Both the position numbers and the translations under genes were made by a program. The notes under the pieces are model-generated. The model worked only from the letters and a program-made list of their open reading frames with translations. It was not told the origin of the DNA and searched no databases. From CAVZLD01 sp963776055 (GTDB taxonomy: Bacteria; Planctomycetota; Planctomycetia; Pirellulales; Pirellulaceae), in NCBI GenBank assembly GCA_963776055.1, contig CAVZLD010000008.1:62001-126000 (forward strand): 64,000 nucleotides of DNA, given 5' to 3'. This document shows, piece by piece, positions 17,570-26,904 of this stretch (position 1 is its first letter; each line of letters opens with the position of its first letter).

Positions 17570-19060
17570 ATGAATCGAGTTGCGTCGGTCTGTTCGCGTA
17601 CTGCCTTCATCCTGTTCGTGACGATGATTTTGGGGTCCATGTTCGGAATAGATCGGATTCGGGCAGAGGGTGCCGATGGTTGGATTGCTTTGTTCGACGG
17701 CCGATCCTTGGCTGGTTGGAAAGCATCGGAAAACACAGGAGCCTGGCAGGTCCAGGACGGTTGCCTTGTGGCCTGTGGTGAACGGAGTCACCTGTTTTAC
17801 GACGGACCGATCGCCAATCATGATTTCCGCAACTTCGATTTGGAAATGCAGGTCCGAACGAAGCCGCGTGCGAACTCCGGAGTCTACTTTCACACGAACT
17901 TTCAGCCGTCCGGTTGGCCGGAGCAGGGCTACGAAGTCCAGATCAACAACTCGTACACAGGGACCGGCAACTACCGTGAGTTGAAGAAGTCCGGCAGCCT
18001 TTACGGTGTCCGAAATACGTACAAATCGAATGTGCTCGACGGCGAATGGTTTCGCCTGCGAATCCGTGTGGTCCAGAATCGGGTGTGCGTGTGGTTGAAC
18101 GAAGTGCCCACGGTGGATTACCTGCAGCCGGATCGCCCTTATCGATCGATCGGACAATCAGGACGCCTACTGTCTCACGGCACAATTGCCCTGCAAGCTC
18201 ACGATCCGGCAAGTCACGTTGCTTTTCGAGAACTCAAGATCCGCCTGTTGCCAGACGATGCCGATCCGCTGGATTTGCCGCGCGCGTCCGATCAGGGCTA
18301 CGGCTTACAACCGCACTTGATCGATCGATTCGCAGGCATGAACGTTCCGGTGATCGACTACCACATTCACCTTCGCGGTGGAATGACCGTGGACAAGGCA
18401 GTGGCTCGCCAGGCCGTCACCGGGATTCAGTCGGGGGTTCTGCGAAATATTGGGAAGGGTTGGCCGATTGAAACGGACGATCAACTCCGCGAATACCTGG
18501 ACGATATGGTGGGGAAACCGGTTTTCGCCGGCCTGCAAGTTAACGATCGTGATTGGATGGACAAGCACGCACCGGAGCTTCTGGAACGCGTCGATTTCGT
18601 GCTCGGAGATACGATGATCATGCCGATGCCGAGCGATGATGACGAACCCGTGAAGCTTTGGGTTACCGACCAGTACACGATTGACGAGCCGGAGGCGTGG
18701 ATGGAGCGGTACGTGCGCCACAATCTTCGAGTGCTTGCCGAACCGATCACGATCCTGGCCAACCCCACCTATTTGCCTCCCCCGTTAGATCAGCGTTACG
18801 ACGAACTGTGGACCGATGAGCGGATGCGACAGGTGATCGAGGCGGCTGTCGCAAATCATGTGGCGCTGGAAATCAATGCGGACAGCGGCTTGCCGAGTGA
18901 TCGCTTCATCCGTTTGGCGAAAGACCTAGGGGCGAAATTCACGTTCGGCTCGAACAATTTCGATGACCGTCCGATTTCGATGATTCGTTGTTTCCAGGCC
19001 ATCGATCGGTACGGATTGACGAAAGCCGACATGTACGTTCCTCGCGGGATGGACCGGTGA
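17570..19060 (+). CDS. DUF1080 (3-keto-glycoside hydrolase/lyase-like) fused to a PHP-like metal hydrolase domain
   Basis: Exported 496-residue two-domain protein. Seen: ATG at 17570 with GAGAGGAG upstream, signal peptide to about residue 33, then a DUF1080 LamG-like domain (about 37-225) with WIALFDGRSLAGWK, NSGVYFHTNF and GYEVQINNSY. The second half (from about 258) starts VIDYHIHLRGGMT with an HxH pair (H265, H267) and contains ALEINADSGLPSDRF and AKFTFGSNNFDD, a PHP/amidohydrolase pattern. Family knowledge: DUF1080 includes enzymes acting on 3-keto-glycosides together with Gfo/Idh/MocA oxidoreductases. Joining it with a PHP-type domain is not an arrangement I know well. Monocistronic as far as seen. 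Confidence 0.85.
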   Translation: MNRVASVCSRTAFILFVTMILGSMFGIDRIRAEGADGWIALFDGRSLAGWKASENTGAWQVQDGCLVACGERSHLFYDGPIANHDFRNFDLEMQVRTKPRANSGVYFHTNFQPSGWPEQGYEVQINNSYTGTGNYRELKKSGSLYGVRNTYKSNVLDGEWFRLRIRVVQNRVCVWLNEVPTVDYLQPDRPYRSIGQSGRLLSHGTIALQAHDPASHVAFRELKIRLLPDDADPLDLPRASDQGYGLQPHLIDRFAGMNVPVIDYHIHLRGGMTVDKAVARQAVTGIQSGVLRNIGKGWPIETDDQLREYLDDMVGKPVFAGLQVNDRDWMDKHAPELLERVDFVLGDTMIMPMPSDDDEPVKLWVTDQYTIDEPEAWMERYVRHNLRVLAEPITILANPTYLPPPLDQRYDELWTDERMRQVIEAAVANHVALEINADSGLPSDRFIRLAKDLGAKFTFGSNNFDDRPISMIRCFQAIDRYGLTKADMYVPRGMDR

Positions 19061-19300
19061 GGTGCGCCAAGAGATAACGCGAACGGTTGGAGTGTGTGCG
19101 GAAGCGGGATAGGTGTCTGCCAGCAACGGCCGGATGTTGCGTGGTGAAATTGCGAGGAGTGGTCGATCACAGCTCGACCTTGGGATTCGGTGCCACTGGG
19201 CGATGCCGTTCCGGTGAAACCGCCGACCAACGGTCTCCTCGATCTTGGCTGGAGACGGAGGCGCGGGAATGTTGGCCTGGAAGGCCAACGGACGGGACGG

Positions 19301-19381
19301 ACTGGAAGTCCGTCCCACTGGAAGTCCGTCCCACTGGAAGTCCGTCCCACCTGGAAGTCCGTCCCACTGGAAGTCCGTCCC
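19301..19381. repeat. Tandem array, five copies of a 16-bp unit
   Basis: ACTGGAAGTCCGTCCC is repeated at 19301, 19317, 19333, 19349 (17 bp, one extra C) and 19366. Such short GGAAGTCCGTCCCA arrays occur between genes in planctomycetes; function unknown. Confidence 0.85.
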
Positions 19382-19410
19382 ACCGGAAAACCCTCGCACA
19401 GCGGTCCTGT

Positions 19411-19456
19411 GGGACAGGCTTCCAGCCTGTCCCGTACCCTGGGCTTCCAGCCCAGG
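19411..19456. repeat. Two adjacent perfect palindromes
   Basis: GGGACAGGCT-TCC-AGCCTGTCCC at 19411-19433 (10-bp arms) is followed by CCTGGGCT-TCC-AGCCCAGG at 19438-19456 (8-bp arms). Both have the same TCC loop. Lying between convergent genes, they could act as a bidirectional 3' hairpin; no U-tract follows, so a classic intrinsic terminator is not claimed. Confidence 0.7.
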
Positions 19457-19684
19457 AAGAAAAACCATCCCAGGGAGAAAAGCCATCCCAGGGGGGAAGT
19501 GCTCGATCACAGCTCGACCTTGGGATTCGGCCCCACTCGCGTTGCCAGTGCCGAAGTTTCCTGGCAGCTGCCATCTTCGCAACGGCCGAGTCAATGGAAC
19601 CCGGGTTCTCTTCGAATTCGTGGGAGCCTGAAGCCGCGTTGGGCGGCGAATCCAACGTCGGACCGGCGCCGGGTCCATCACCCG

Positions 19685-21400
19685 TTAATGGCTTTCGATC
19701 GCGATTTCGGACCAGTAGGCGGCCTCGAATTGCCAATCATCGGCGATATTCAGCAACTCGAGTTGCACCGTGCGTCCGGCGAAGGGAGTCAAATCGACTT
19801 CGATCGTGGCCCACTCGTCGGACACCGTTTCCGGGCCGATTGTTTGCTCAAGCAGTGATTTTCCATCGGCTTTCACTGCGAGGACCCAATCGCCGCGAAG
19901 ATCGTGCGTGACTTCCAACCGCAACGTGGTTTCTTGGTTATCGGGAACTTCGACCGTGCGGCTGATCACGCAGGCGACTTCCCGGTTCTGCGGGTGGCTC
20001 ATGAACACCTTCTCCCGCCCACGATACTCATCCCGCCATCCCGGGTTCATATCTGGACCACAGAACTTGAGACTCCAATCGGGAGCAATCTTCTTGAGTG
20101 CTTCGCCGGCTTGGGCCGATTCGGCAGCGGCCTCGATCTGGCTCATTTCCTCGTCCGTGAACCAGCTTCCCGCTGGTGGGCCGGGTTCCCAGCATTGCTC
20201 CAGCGTGCTTGGTTTCGCGATCTGTACCGGGATGATCAACACACTCTCTCCCTCGGCGTCTTCGTGGACCTTACCGCCAGCGCGAACGACGGCCTGGCGG
20301 ACGAGCTTCTCGGAAACATCCAGCAGAGCGGGGAAGTTGTAGGCGGTGTGGCTGAAGACGCCATCGGGATCAATCGCCGACGTGAACTTCTGTGGCAGCC
20401 GTTTGCGTCCGAGTACGGTACCGAGGATGCCGCCTGCGTTGGCCGGATTGCAGTCGGAATCTTGTCCGCAACGGCAGGAGATCACAATCGTTTTGTCCAT
20501 GTCTCCTTGTCCATACAACAAGCCCATCACGATGTAGGCACCGTTGATCTTAGCGTCAATATTGAAGTCGCCTCGATCACAGGAAAACTTGCGGTAGTCC
20601 GGATTGTCCTGGTACTTCTTCTCAATCAGCGCCCAAGCCTTTTCCCAATCGTTGGGATGCATTTGATGCCAACGGATAGTATCGCGAATGCACTCGGCAT
20701 ACTGGCTATCCGCGGGAATACATCGCAGACCGGCCTGAACGATCTTGAGCGGATCGCTTTCAAAGAACGCTTCGGCATACATTCCCCCGACGAACTGTCC
20801 GCCGTAGAGTCCGTCACCGTAGTTCATCAGACGCCCAAATTTCTCGCCCAACTCGATGGCGACATTCGGCATTCCGGGGGCGATCAAGCCGGAGTAATCT
20901 GCTTCGATCTGGTAGTCGATGTCATCGGCATGGTTATTGAAGCGGGGGTGTCCGGAATCGGGCGGCGCGATTCCTGCACGCAGGTTATCGCGTCCGGCGC
21001 GGTTGGCGTGCCAAAGAGCGTATTGGCTATTGGCAAAGTCGATGCCGGCCTGTCGTAGGGGAACTTCCCAACCATGCTGCTCAAGCGTGCGCAGAAACGT
21101 CATTTCGACATAGATGTCATCCTGATTGAATTGATTGATCAACTCCGGACGCCATTGCGGCATCTTCTCCTCTGGGATGATCTCGCCTTTCCATTTGAAC
21201 TCTGTGGGTCCGCCCCAGCCGACACCGGCCATTTGTCCAATCCAACCGCCCGCCATTTTGTCGCGGTACGCTTCGATGGACAGTTGCCGAAACTCTTCAG
21301 CAGGCAGGCAACTTGGCCGACTGATACCGAACAGACAGACGCCGAGCGCAAGGAGACGTCCAAAAACAGTGCTCGACCGGGATAGGAAAGGCTGACACAT
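19685..21400 (-). CDS. ADP-ribosylglycohydrolase-family protein, exported
   Basis: Predicted secreted hydrolase of the ADP-ribosyl-(dinitrogen reductase) glycohydrolase fold, 571 residues. Seen: ATG at 21400 with GAGGAA 8-10 nt upstream, signal peptide to about residue 33, the opening DKMAGGWIGQMAGVGWGGP, metal-site sequences NQDDIYVEMTFL, NNHADDIDYQIEA and CGQDSDCNPANAGGILG, and after about residue 430 a beta-sandwich tail (VTHDLRGDWVLAVKADGKSL) like a galactose-binding module. Family knowledge: exported members occur widely in planctomycete and Bacteroidetes glycan loci and are probably not ADP-ribose enzymes; their substrate is unknown. Convergent with the DUF1080 gene. Confidence 0.87.
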   Translation of the reverse strand: MCQPFLSRSSTVFGRLLALGVCLFGISRPSCLPAEEFRQLSIEAYRDKMAGGWIGQMAGVGWGGPTEFKWKGEIIPEEKMPQWRPELINQFNQDDIYVEMTFLRTLEQHGWEVPLRQAGIDFANSQYALWHANRAGRDNLRAGIAPPDSGHPRFNNHADDIDYQIEADYSGLIAPGMPNVAIELGEKFGRLMNYGDGLYGGQFVGGMYAEAFFESDPLKIVQAGLRCIPADSQYAECIRDTIRWHQMHPNDWEKAWALIEKKYQDNPDYRKFSCDRGDFNIDAKINGAYIVMGLLYGQGDMDKTIVISCRCGQDSDCNPANAGGILGTVLGRKRLPQKFTSAIDPDGVFSHTAYNFPALLDVSEKLVRQAVVRAGGKVHEDAEGESVLIIPVQIAKPSTLEQCWEPGPPAGSWFTDEEMSQIEAAAESAQAGEALKKIAPDWSLKFCGPDMNPGWRDEYRGREKVFMSHPQNREVACVISRTVEVPDNQETTLRLEVTHDLRGDWVLAVKADGKSLLEQTIGPETVSDEWATIEVDLTPFAGRTVQLELLNIADDWQFEAAYWSEIAIESH

Positions 21401-21688
21401 GGGAATTTCCTCAATGAATAGCGCGTTTCGGCCGTAAGTACGTACTTGTCCGCTTCCCCGCGAGCGAGATAGCGAAGGGAAGAAGACGCATCGAATTTCC
21501 AAATGGGCGTTGCGCCAACATTGTACGACAACTCCTGCGACGGTGGAATTACCAGCGGGCAGTCCATTGATTTCGTCGCTCGCGTACTGCAGAATCTTGT
21601 TTCATTGATGCGGAAGGGCTCACCTGGTTGCAGCCCGGGCGCCAGGTGCGTTGTCGCAACCAGAGCAAACGTCGGGAGACCGAGATAA

Positions 21689-23155
21689 ATGTGTCAGCTT
21701 GCGATCGTGACACGAGTGTGGCGCGAAGGTATTCGATCCGTGTGGTTGTGGTCTCTGCTGGTTTCCAGCGGAGTGATTCCCTCGGTGTGGGGGGCGCAGC
21801 CATGGCTCCGTGTCAGTGACAACCAGCGGTATCTGGTTCGGGAGGATGGGACGCCTTTCCTTTATCTGGGGGACACGGCCTGGGAACTGTTTCACCGGTT
21901 GAATCGTGAAGAGGCGAGCCGTTACTTGGAAGACCGGCAGCAGAAAGGATTCACGGTGATCCAAGCGGTTGCACTCGCCGAACTGGATGGGCTGAGAGAT
22001 CCCAATCCCTACGGACATCGGCCCCTGTTGAATAACGATCCGGCCACGCCCGACGTGAAGGAAGGCCCGAACAATGATTACTGGGATCACGTGGACTTCA
22101 TCGTCGACAAGGCTGAATCGCTGGGATTGGTCATGGGGATGCTGCCCACTTGGGGAGATAAATGGAACAAGAAATGGGGTGTCGGACCGGTGGTCTTTAC
22201 CAAGGAGAACGCCGCGACGTACGGCCGATGGTTGGGAGCCCGTTACCGCGACAAGCCGATCATCTGGATTCTTGGTGGCGATCGGCCAATTGAATCCGAC
22301 AGCCACCGAGAAATCACTCGAGCGATGGCCGCGGGTCTTGCCGAAGGAGATGGCGGCCGTCACCTCATGACATTTCATCCGACGGGGGGTCGCGGTTCGT
22401 CCGAGTGGTTCCACGAAGATGACTGGCTGGACTTCAACATGCGCCAGAATGGGCATGTCGTGTCGTTTCGCGGGGATCAGACACGTGCCGACTATGACCG
22501 ACAGCCGACAAAGCCGGTGATTGACGGCGAGCCGATTTACGAAGACCACCCGATCTCCTTCAATGCAAAGGAAAACGGTCACTCGATTAGCGCCGATGTT
22601 CGTCGTCCGCTGTACTGGGATCTGTTCAGTGGTGCGTTCGGCCATACGTACGGGCATCATTCCGTTTGGCAGATGTGGGCTCCGGGACGGCCACCGGTCA
22701 ATGGGCCGTTAATGCCATGGCACGAAGCAATCCAGCAACCGGGTGCCGGGCAGATGCAGTACGGTCGGCGGTTGATCGAGTCGCGCCCGATTCTCCAGCG
22801 GATTCCGGACGACTCGATAATCGTGCCGGCGGATGTTCCTACGGCGGTTCCCGGCGCCGGGCCATTCCGCCTCGTGGCGACACGTGACGAAGCCGCCACA
22901 TATGCGATGGTCTATTCACCGGCCGGCCGGGCGTTCCGTGTCCGCATGGATACTGTGAAGGCGCCCACGGTCAAGGCTTGGTGGTACAACCCGCGCAAAG
23001 GCCAGGCAACTGCCATCGACGAGTTCCCCGCCAAGGGCACACGCGAATTCACGCCGCCCGACGCCGGCGAATATCTGGATTGGGTCCTGGTGCTGGATGA
23101 CCCGTCGAAGGGTTATCCACCGCCGGGACAGCCGATGGGAACGGGGGGCCGCTGA
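21689..23155 (+). CDS. DUF4038-type glycoside hydrolase (GH140 apiosidase-like), exported
   Basis: Predicted (beta/alpha)8 glycosidase. Seen: signal peptide to about residue 35 (ending SVWGAQP), then WLRVSDNQRYLVREDGTPF and LYLGDTAWELFHRLNREEA, the hallmark opening of DUF4038. ILGGDRP (D198) and DGEPIYE (E281) sit at positions expected for the acid/base and nucleophile of GH140. The last 90 residues (AWWYNPRKGQATAIDEF, YLDWVLVLDD) match the putative collagen-binding C-terminal beta domain that usually follows. 488 residues is normal. The next glycosidase starts 16 bp downstream, so the two form an operon aimed at a complex plant or algal polysaccharide. Exact sugar unknown. Confidence 0.88.
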   Translation: MCQLAIVTRVWREGIRSVWLWSLLVSSGVIPSVWGAQPWLRVSDNQRYLVREDGTPFLYLGDTAWELFHRLNREEASRYLEDRQQKGFTVIQAVALAELDGLRDPNPYGHRPLLNNDPATPDVKEGPNNDYWDHVDFIVDKAESLGLVMGMLPTWGDKWNKKWGVGPVVFTKENAATYGRWLGARYRDKPIIWILGGDRPIESDSHREITRAMAAGLAEGDGGRHLMTFHPTGGRGSSEWFHEDDWLDFNMRQNGHVVSFRGDQTRADYDRQPTKPVIDGEPIYEDHPISFNAKENGHSISADVRRPLYWDLFSGAFGHTYGHHSVWQMWAPGRPPVNGPLMPWHEAIQQPGAGQMQYGRRLIESRPILQRIPDDSIIVPADVPTAVPGAGPFRLVATRDEAATYAMVYSPAGRAFRVRMDTVKAPTVKAWWYNPRKGQATAIDEFPAKGTREFTPPDAGEYLDWVLVLDDPSKGYPPPGQPMGTGGR

Positions 23156-23171
23156 CCAACAAGGAGCTTCG

Positions 23172-25156
23172 ATGATCATGCTTCGCTACATTGTGTTTGC
23201 CTGTGCCCTGGCGGTGTTCACTGACAAGGGTTGGTGTGGGGCCGCCGAAACTGTCACGGCTCCGCGCGACACGAATTCCATCGCGACCGACGCGAATCCT
23301 CATGAGAGGGCGCCGGTCGAGATTTCCGGTGCACTGCGACAATGGCACAAAGTGACGTTGGACCTCGAGGGACCTTTTGCGCGAGAAAGTGACACGGCCC
23401 CCAACCCGTTTACTGACTATCGGATGACGGTGACCTTTGCGCATGAATCGGGTCAGCTTGTCTACGAAGTTCCCGGCTATTTTGCCGCTGATGGAGACGC
23501 GGCGGACACCTCGGCCGATGCGGGAACTTGCTGGCGCGCCCACCTTTCCCCTGATCGACCGGGCCGCTGGGATTATCGGATCTCTTTCGTTCAAGGGCAC
23601 CACGTGGCTGTTGACGACGCGGCCCCCTCGCAACCCGTGAACGCATGCGATGGAGCGTCGGGAAGTTTCCGCATTCTCGCAACCGATAAGACCGGTCGAG
23701 ACTTCCGCGCTCGTGGGCGGTTGCAGTACGTTGGTAAACGCTCATCTGCAGTTCGCCGGAACCGGTGAGTATTTCCTGAAAGCTGGCCCCGATGCTCCGG
23801 AATCTCTACTGGCTTACCAGGACTTCGACGGCACGCGAGTTGGTCGACCACGGAAAGCACGTGATGGCGAGGCCGCACCGACGAAACGTCTGCATCGTTA
23901 TGAGCCGCATCGGAAAGACTGGAACGAGGGAGATCCAACGTGGCGTGAGGGACGCGGCAAAGGCCTGATCGGTGCGCTGAATTACCTTGCGGAAAAGCGT
24001 GTCAACTCGTTCTCGTTCCTACCTTACAACGCCGGTGGCGATGGCGATAACGTCTGGCCGTTTGTTTCGCGTGACGACAAACTGCATTACGATTGCTCCA
24101 AGCTGGATCAATGGGGCATTGTTTTTGACCACGCCACAGAGAAAGGCTTGCATTTACACTTCAAATTGCAGGAAAACGAAATCGACGATCAGCGCATCGG
24201 GGCAAAACGCGAACGGGGAACCGTGCCGGAAGCACTGGATGGCGGGCGATTGGGCCCCGAGCGGAAGCTGTATTGCCGGGAACTGATTGCCCGTTTCGGG
24301 CATCTGCTCGCCCTGAATTGGAATTTGGGTGAGGAAAACACGCAATCGCCCGAGGAACAACTGCGCAATCGCGCAATACCTGCGCGACGTCGATCCTTAC
24401 GATCACCACATCGTCGTGCATACATTCCCCAACGAACAAGACCGTGTCTACACGGCGCTGATCGGTGATCAGTCCGTCCTGACAGGTGTTTCGCTGCAAA
24501 ACTCATGGCGTCAGGCACATCAACGCACGCTTCACTGGGTTCGCGCTTCGGCCGAGGCAGGAAAGCCCTGGGTGGTCGCCAGTGACGAACAGAATCCCGC
24601 CAGTCAGGGAGTACCACCTGATCCGGGATACGAAGGCCACAGCGGAATTGCCAAAGAGGGTGACAGAGAGTACACCTTGCACGACATTCGGAAGCACTGC
24701 CTCTGGGGAACGCTGATGGCCGGGGGAGCAGGCGTGGAATACTATTTCGGATACCAACTGCCGCAGAATGATCTCGTCTGCGAGGACTGGCGCAGCCGCG
24801 ATCGGAGCTGGGACGATTGTCGCGTCGCGCTGGAGTTCTTCCAGGACCAGCAGGTTCCGTTCTGGGAAATGAAGAACCGGAATGTGCTCGTAGGCAACGA
24901 CCGTGACGACAATCGTCGGTACTGCTTTGCGAAAGCGGGTGAGCTTTACTTGGTTTTCTTGCCGAGTGGCGGCAGCGTGAAACTTGATCTGCAGCAGGTT
25001 GAGGGGACGTTTTCCGTGCAGTGGTTCAATCCGCGAACCGGCGGCGCGCTGGTCAACGGATCGGTTTCGCGGGTGCGAGCAGGAACCTCCGTCGATCTCG
25101 GAGAACCGCCCCGCGAGGAAGGGGAGGATTGGCTGGTGGTCGTGAAGAAAATCTGA
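23172..25156 (+). CDS. DUF5060-containing glycoside hydrolase, exported, two frame shifts
   Basis: Second glycosidase of the operon. Seen: ATG at 23172 with AAGGAG, signal peptide to about residue 23; a DUF5060 beta-sandwich (about 50-190, WHKVTLDLEGPF, RWDYRISFV); a barrel domain with KGLIGALNYLAEKRVNSFSF, LNWNLGEENTQ (likely catalytic Glu) and GYEGHSGIAKEG; and a C-terminal collagen-binding-type domain (VQWFNPRTGGALVNG). The frame changes near 23745 and near 24365; conserved sequence resumes at once after each break, so the protein of about 660 residues is probably intact in life. Uncorrected, it would be split into three pieces. Confidence 0.82.
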
Positions 25157-25259
25157 CGCAGAGTCCCAGTGTCACCAGCTCCATGCGACCGATCGCGCAG
25201 CGACTTCCGCGTCGCCCCCGTTTGTCGCATCCACGGACGAAAACTCAACATTCCCTTGG

Positions 25260-25835
25260 ATGCGCAGTAAAGCACTTGCGAGGAATAGCAATTTGAGCGA
25301 AACCGTCTTGCCTCGTCAGATTTTTGTCAGTCCACAGATTCATCTGTCGGCCATCGATCCGGCTGATCGGCCGGCGCTGGTCAAACTGCTGAACGATCGA
25401 GAAATTTACGACCAGACGCTCCGCATCCCGCATCCCTACTCGGACGAGGATGCGGAGAAGTTTCTATCGATCGTGGACCGTACTACGTGCCAGTACGGTC
25501 AGCCGGTTCACTTCGGTGTTCGCCAGACCGATCGGCAACTCCTTGGTGGCTGTGGCTTCGAGCATCTTGCACCCGGACATTGTGCCGAATTAGGCTATTG
25601 GCTTGCGCGACCCTACTGGGGACGCGGGATTATGACGCAGGTCGTAGACGCGCTGTGCCGATTCGCCGTGTCCGAGTGGAAACTCGTGCGGATCACCGCC
25701 CAGGTCTTCGATACGAATACGGCTTCGATCCGCGTTCTGGAAAAGAACGGTTTTCAACAGGAAGGACACCTCCGGAAGGCGTACCGGAAAGACGGACGTT
25801 TTATCGACGCCCGACTCTACGCCCTCGTGTTTTGA
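25260..25835 (+). CDS. GNAT N-acetyltransferase, RimJ/RimL type
   Basis: Acetyl-CoA-dependent acetyltransferase, cytoplasmic. Seen: LSAIDPADRPALVKLLNDRE at the start, LGGCGFEHLAPGHCAELGYW, then ARPYWGRGIMTQ with the acetyl-CoA loop (RGxMT form of Q/RxxGxG/A), and FDTNTASIRVLEKNGFQQEG, the classic C-terminal motif. The fold matches enzymes that acetylate ribosomal protein N-termini or small amines; substrate unknown. ATG at 25260 has no ribosome site; TTG at 25293 is preceded by GAGGAA and may be the true start. Convergent with the glutathione peroxidase gene. Confidence 0.87.
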   Translation: MRSKALARNSNLSETVLPRQIFVSPQIHLSAIDPADRPALVKLLNDREIYDQTLRIPHPYSDEDAEKFLSIVDRTTCQYGQPVHFGVRQTDRQLLGGCGFEHLAPGHCAELGYWLARPYWGRGIMTQVVDALCRFAVSEWKLVRITAQVFDTNTASIRVLEKNGFQQEGHLRKAYRKDGRFIDARLYALVF

Positions 25836-25850
25836 ATCGCTCCACGAAGC

Positions 25851-26432
25851 TCACTTGGATTTCGCGAGAGCGGTCTCCAGCGCCTGGATGACTTCCTCAC
25901 TGTCGGGCGTGGTGCGGGGGCTGAAACGCGCGATGACATTCCCTTCCCGGTCGGTCAGGAATTTTTCGAAGTTCCAACTGATCTTGCCCGGCCCGACCGG
26001 CTTCGTGTCCAGGGCCGTGAGATATTTGTAGAGATCACATGCGGTGTCGCCGTTGACGTCAATTTTGGCGAACATGTCGAACTCAACTCCATAGTTCTTC
26101 GAGCAGAATTCGCGGATTTCATCGGGCGTTCCTGGCTCCTGTTTCCCGAATTGGTTACAGGGGAAGGCCAGCACGGCCAGTCCTTTTTCGGCGTATTTCT
26201 CGTGCAGTTCCTGCAACTGCTCGTACTGAGGAGTCAACCCGCACTTGCTGGCCACGTTGACGATCAACAGGACTTTTCCTTCGTATTTCTTCAAGTCGAC
26301 CGGATCGCCCGACAAAGTCTTCATGCGAAACTGCAACGGCGACGACACCTTTTGCTCCTCTCCGTGTGCACGTTCCGCAGCACCGAGAAACAGCATTCCG
26401 ACCGCCAGGCAGGGGATGATCGATTTCAGCAC
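25851..26432 (-). CDS. Glutathione peroxidase-like thiol peroxidase, exported
   Basis: Reduces hydroperoxides with a thiol, probably thioredoxin. Seen: NVASKCGLTPQY with peroxidatic Cys (C64, not selenocysteine), FPCNQFGKQEPGT with the conserved Gln and a second Cys, and KISWNFEKFL with Trp and Asn, completing the catalytic set. I choose a GTG start at 26432: AGGAGG lies 7-9 nt upstream and translation from it gives a clean signal peptide (LKSIIPCLAVGMLFLGAA). A longer frame upstream has no leader. 193 residues is normal. Periplasmic location inferred. Confidence 0.88.
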   Translation of the reverse strand: MLKSIIPCLAVGMLFLGAAERAHGEEQKVSSPLQFRMKTLSGDPVDLKKYEGKVLLIVNVASKCGLTPQYEQLQELHEKYAEKGLAVLAFPCNQFGKQEPGTPDEIREFCSKNYGVEFDMFAKIDVNGDTACDLYKYLTALDTKPVGPGKISWNFEKFLTDREGNVIARFSPRTTPDSEEVIQALETALAKSK

Positions 26433-26904
26433 GGCATGAACCTCCTCGTAGGATGTGAGTAGTTGCGTTTGCGACCGCCTTATCGCGCCATGAGCGAACG
26501 GGCGGATTTGCCTGGGGAAGTGTAGCAAGCAGCCCTCAGAAAGTGAACTGCCAGGGGGGGAGGTCGCATCGGCTTTCACCGAATCCGGATGGCTCCCGGC
26601 CGTAATCGGGTGGTCCTGGACAATCGATCCTCGTCGGGCACGTGGCTCAGGTCTTCCCGAGAGGATGATTTGCTGGCCAGCGATCAATCAGTGTCGGATT
26701 CGGCAGGAGTTGCCGCATCCTCCCGTTGGCGGCGGGCCGGATGCGGCAGCGGCCGGGGAGCGTTTTTGGATTTCCTGAGAGGTGAACTTCCCGACGAACC
26801 CCCACTGCTGTTTGGGGCCGGACGACCCTGCTTTCCGAGGGGAGAGTGATGCGCCTTGGTGAACTCCCGCAAAGGGAAAACTCCTTCCCACCTGCGCTGG
26901 CCAT
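26433..26904. other. Intergenic region with an inverted repeat
   Basis: 472 bases between two leftward genes: upstream of the peroxidase and downstream of glgP. GCCGCATCC (26712-26720) and GGATGCGGC (26739-26747) form a 9-bp stem with an 18-nt loop and could be a 3' hairpin for glgP or part of a dispersed repeat. TCCCACCTGCGCTG near 26886 also occurs at 6711. No gene. Confidence 0.5.

Larger units (their letters stand above)
19158..19537. repeat. Pair of 40-bp direct repeats 340 bp apart
   Basis: Copies at 19158-19197 and 19498-19537 match at 37 of 40 positions; the shared core runs from TCGATCACAGCTCGACC through GGGATTCGG. They bracket the tandem array and palindromes, as if the whole block were one inserted or amplified unit. 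Confidence 0.75.
19061..19684. other. Gene-free repeat cluster between convergent genes
   Basis: This 624-base gap separates two converging genes and holds several kinds of repeat: a 40-bp direct repeat pair, a 16-bp tandem array and two strong palindromes, listed separately. Open frames here read as low-complexity peptides such as repeated WKSVP and are not genes. Confidence 0.7.

Noticed and set aside
19087..19911. Long open frames across the repeat block at 19.1-19.9 kb
   Set aside because: They translate the 16-bp array into WKSVP-type repeats and run over the true ADP-ribosylglycohydrolase gene on the other strand; no ribosome site or family match.
25851..26687. 278-codon version of the glutathione peroxidase
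   Set aside because: The extension has no leader; GTG at 26432 has AGGAGG and gives a signal peptide.
26712..26747. Hairpin downstream of glgP as an intrinsic terminator
   Set aside because: Loop is 18 nt and no U-tract follows on either strand; kept only as an inverted repeat.
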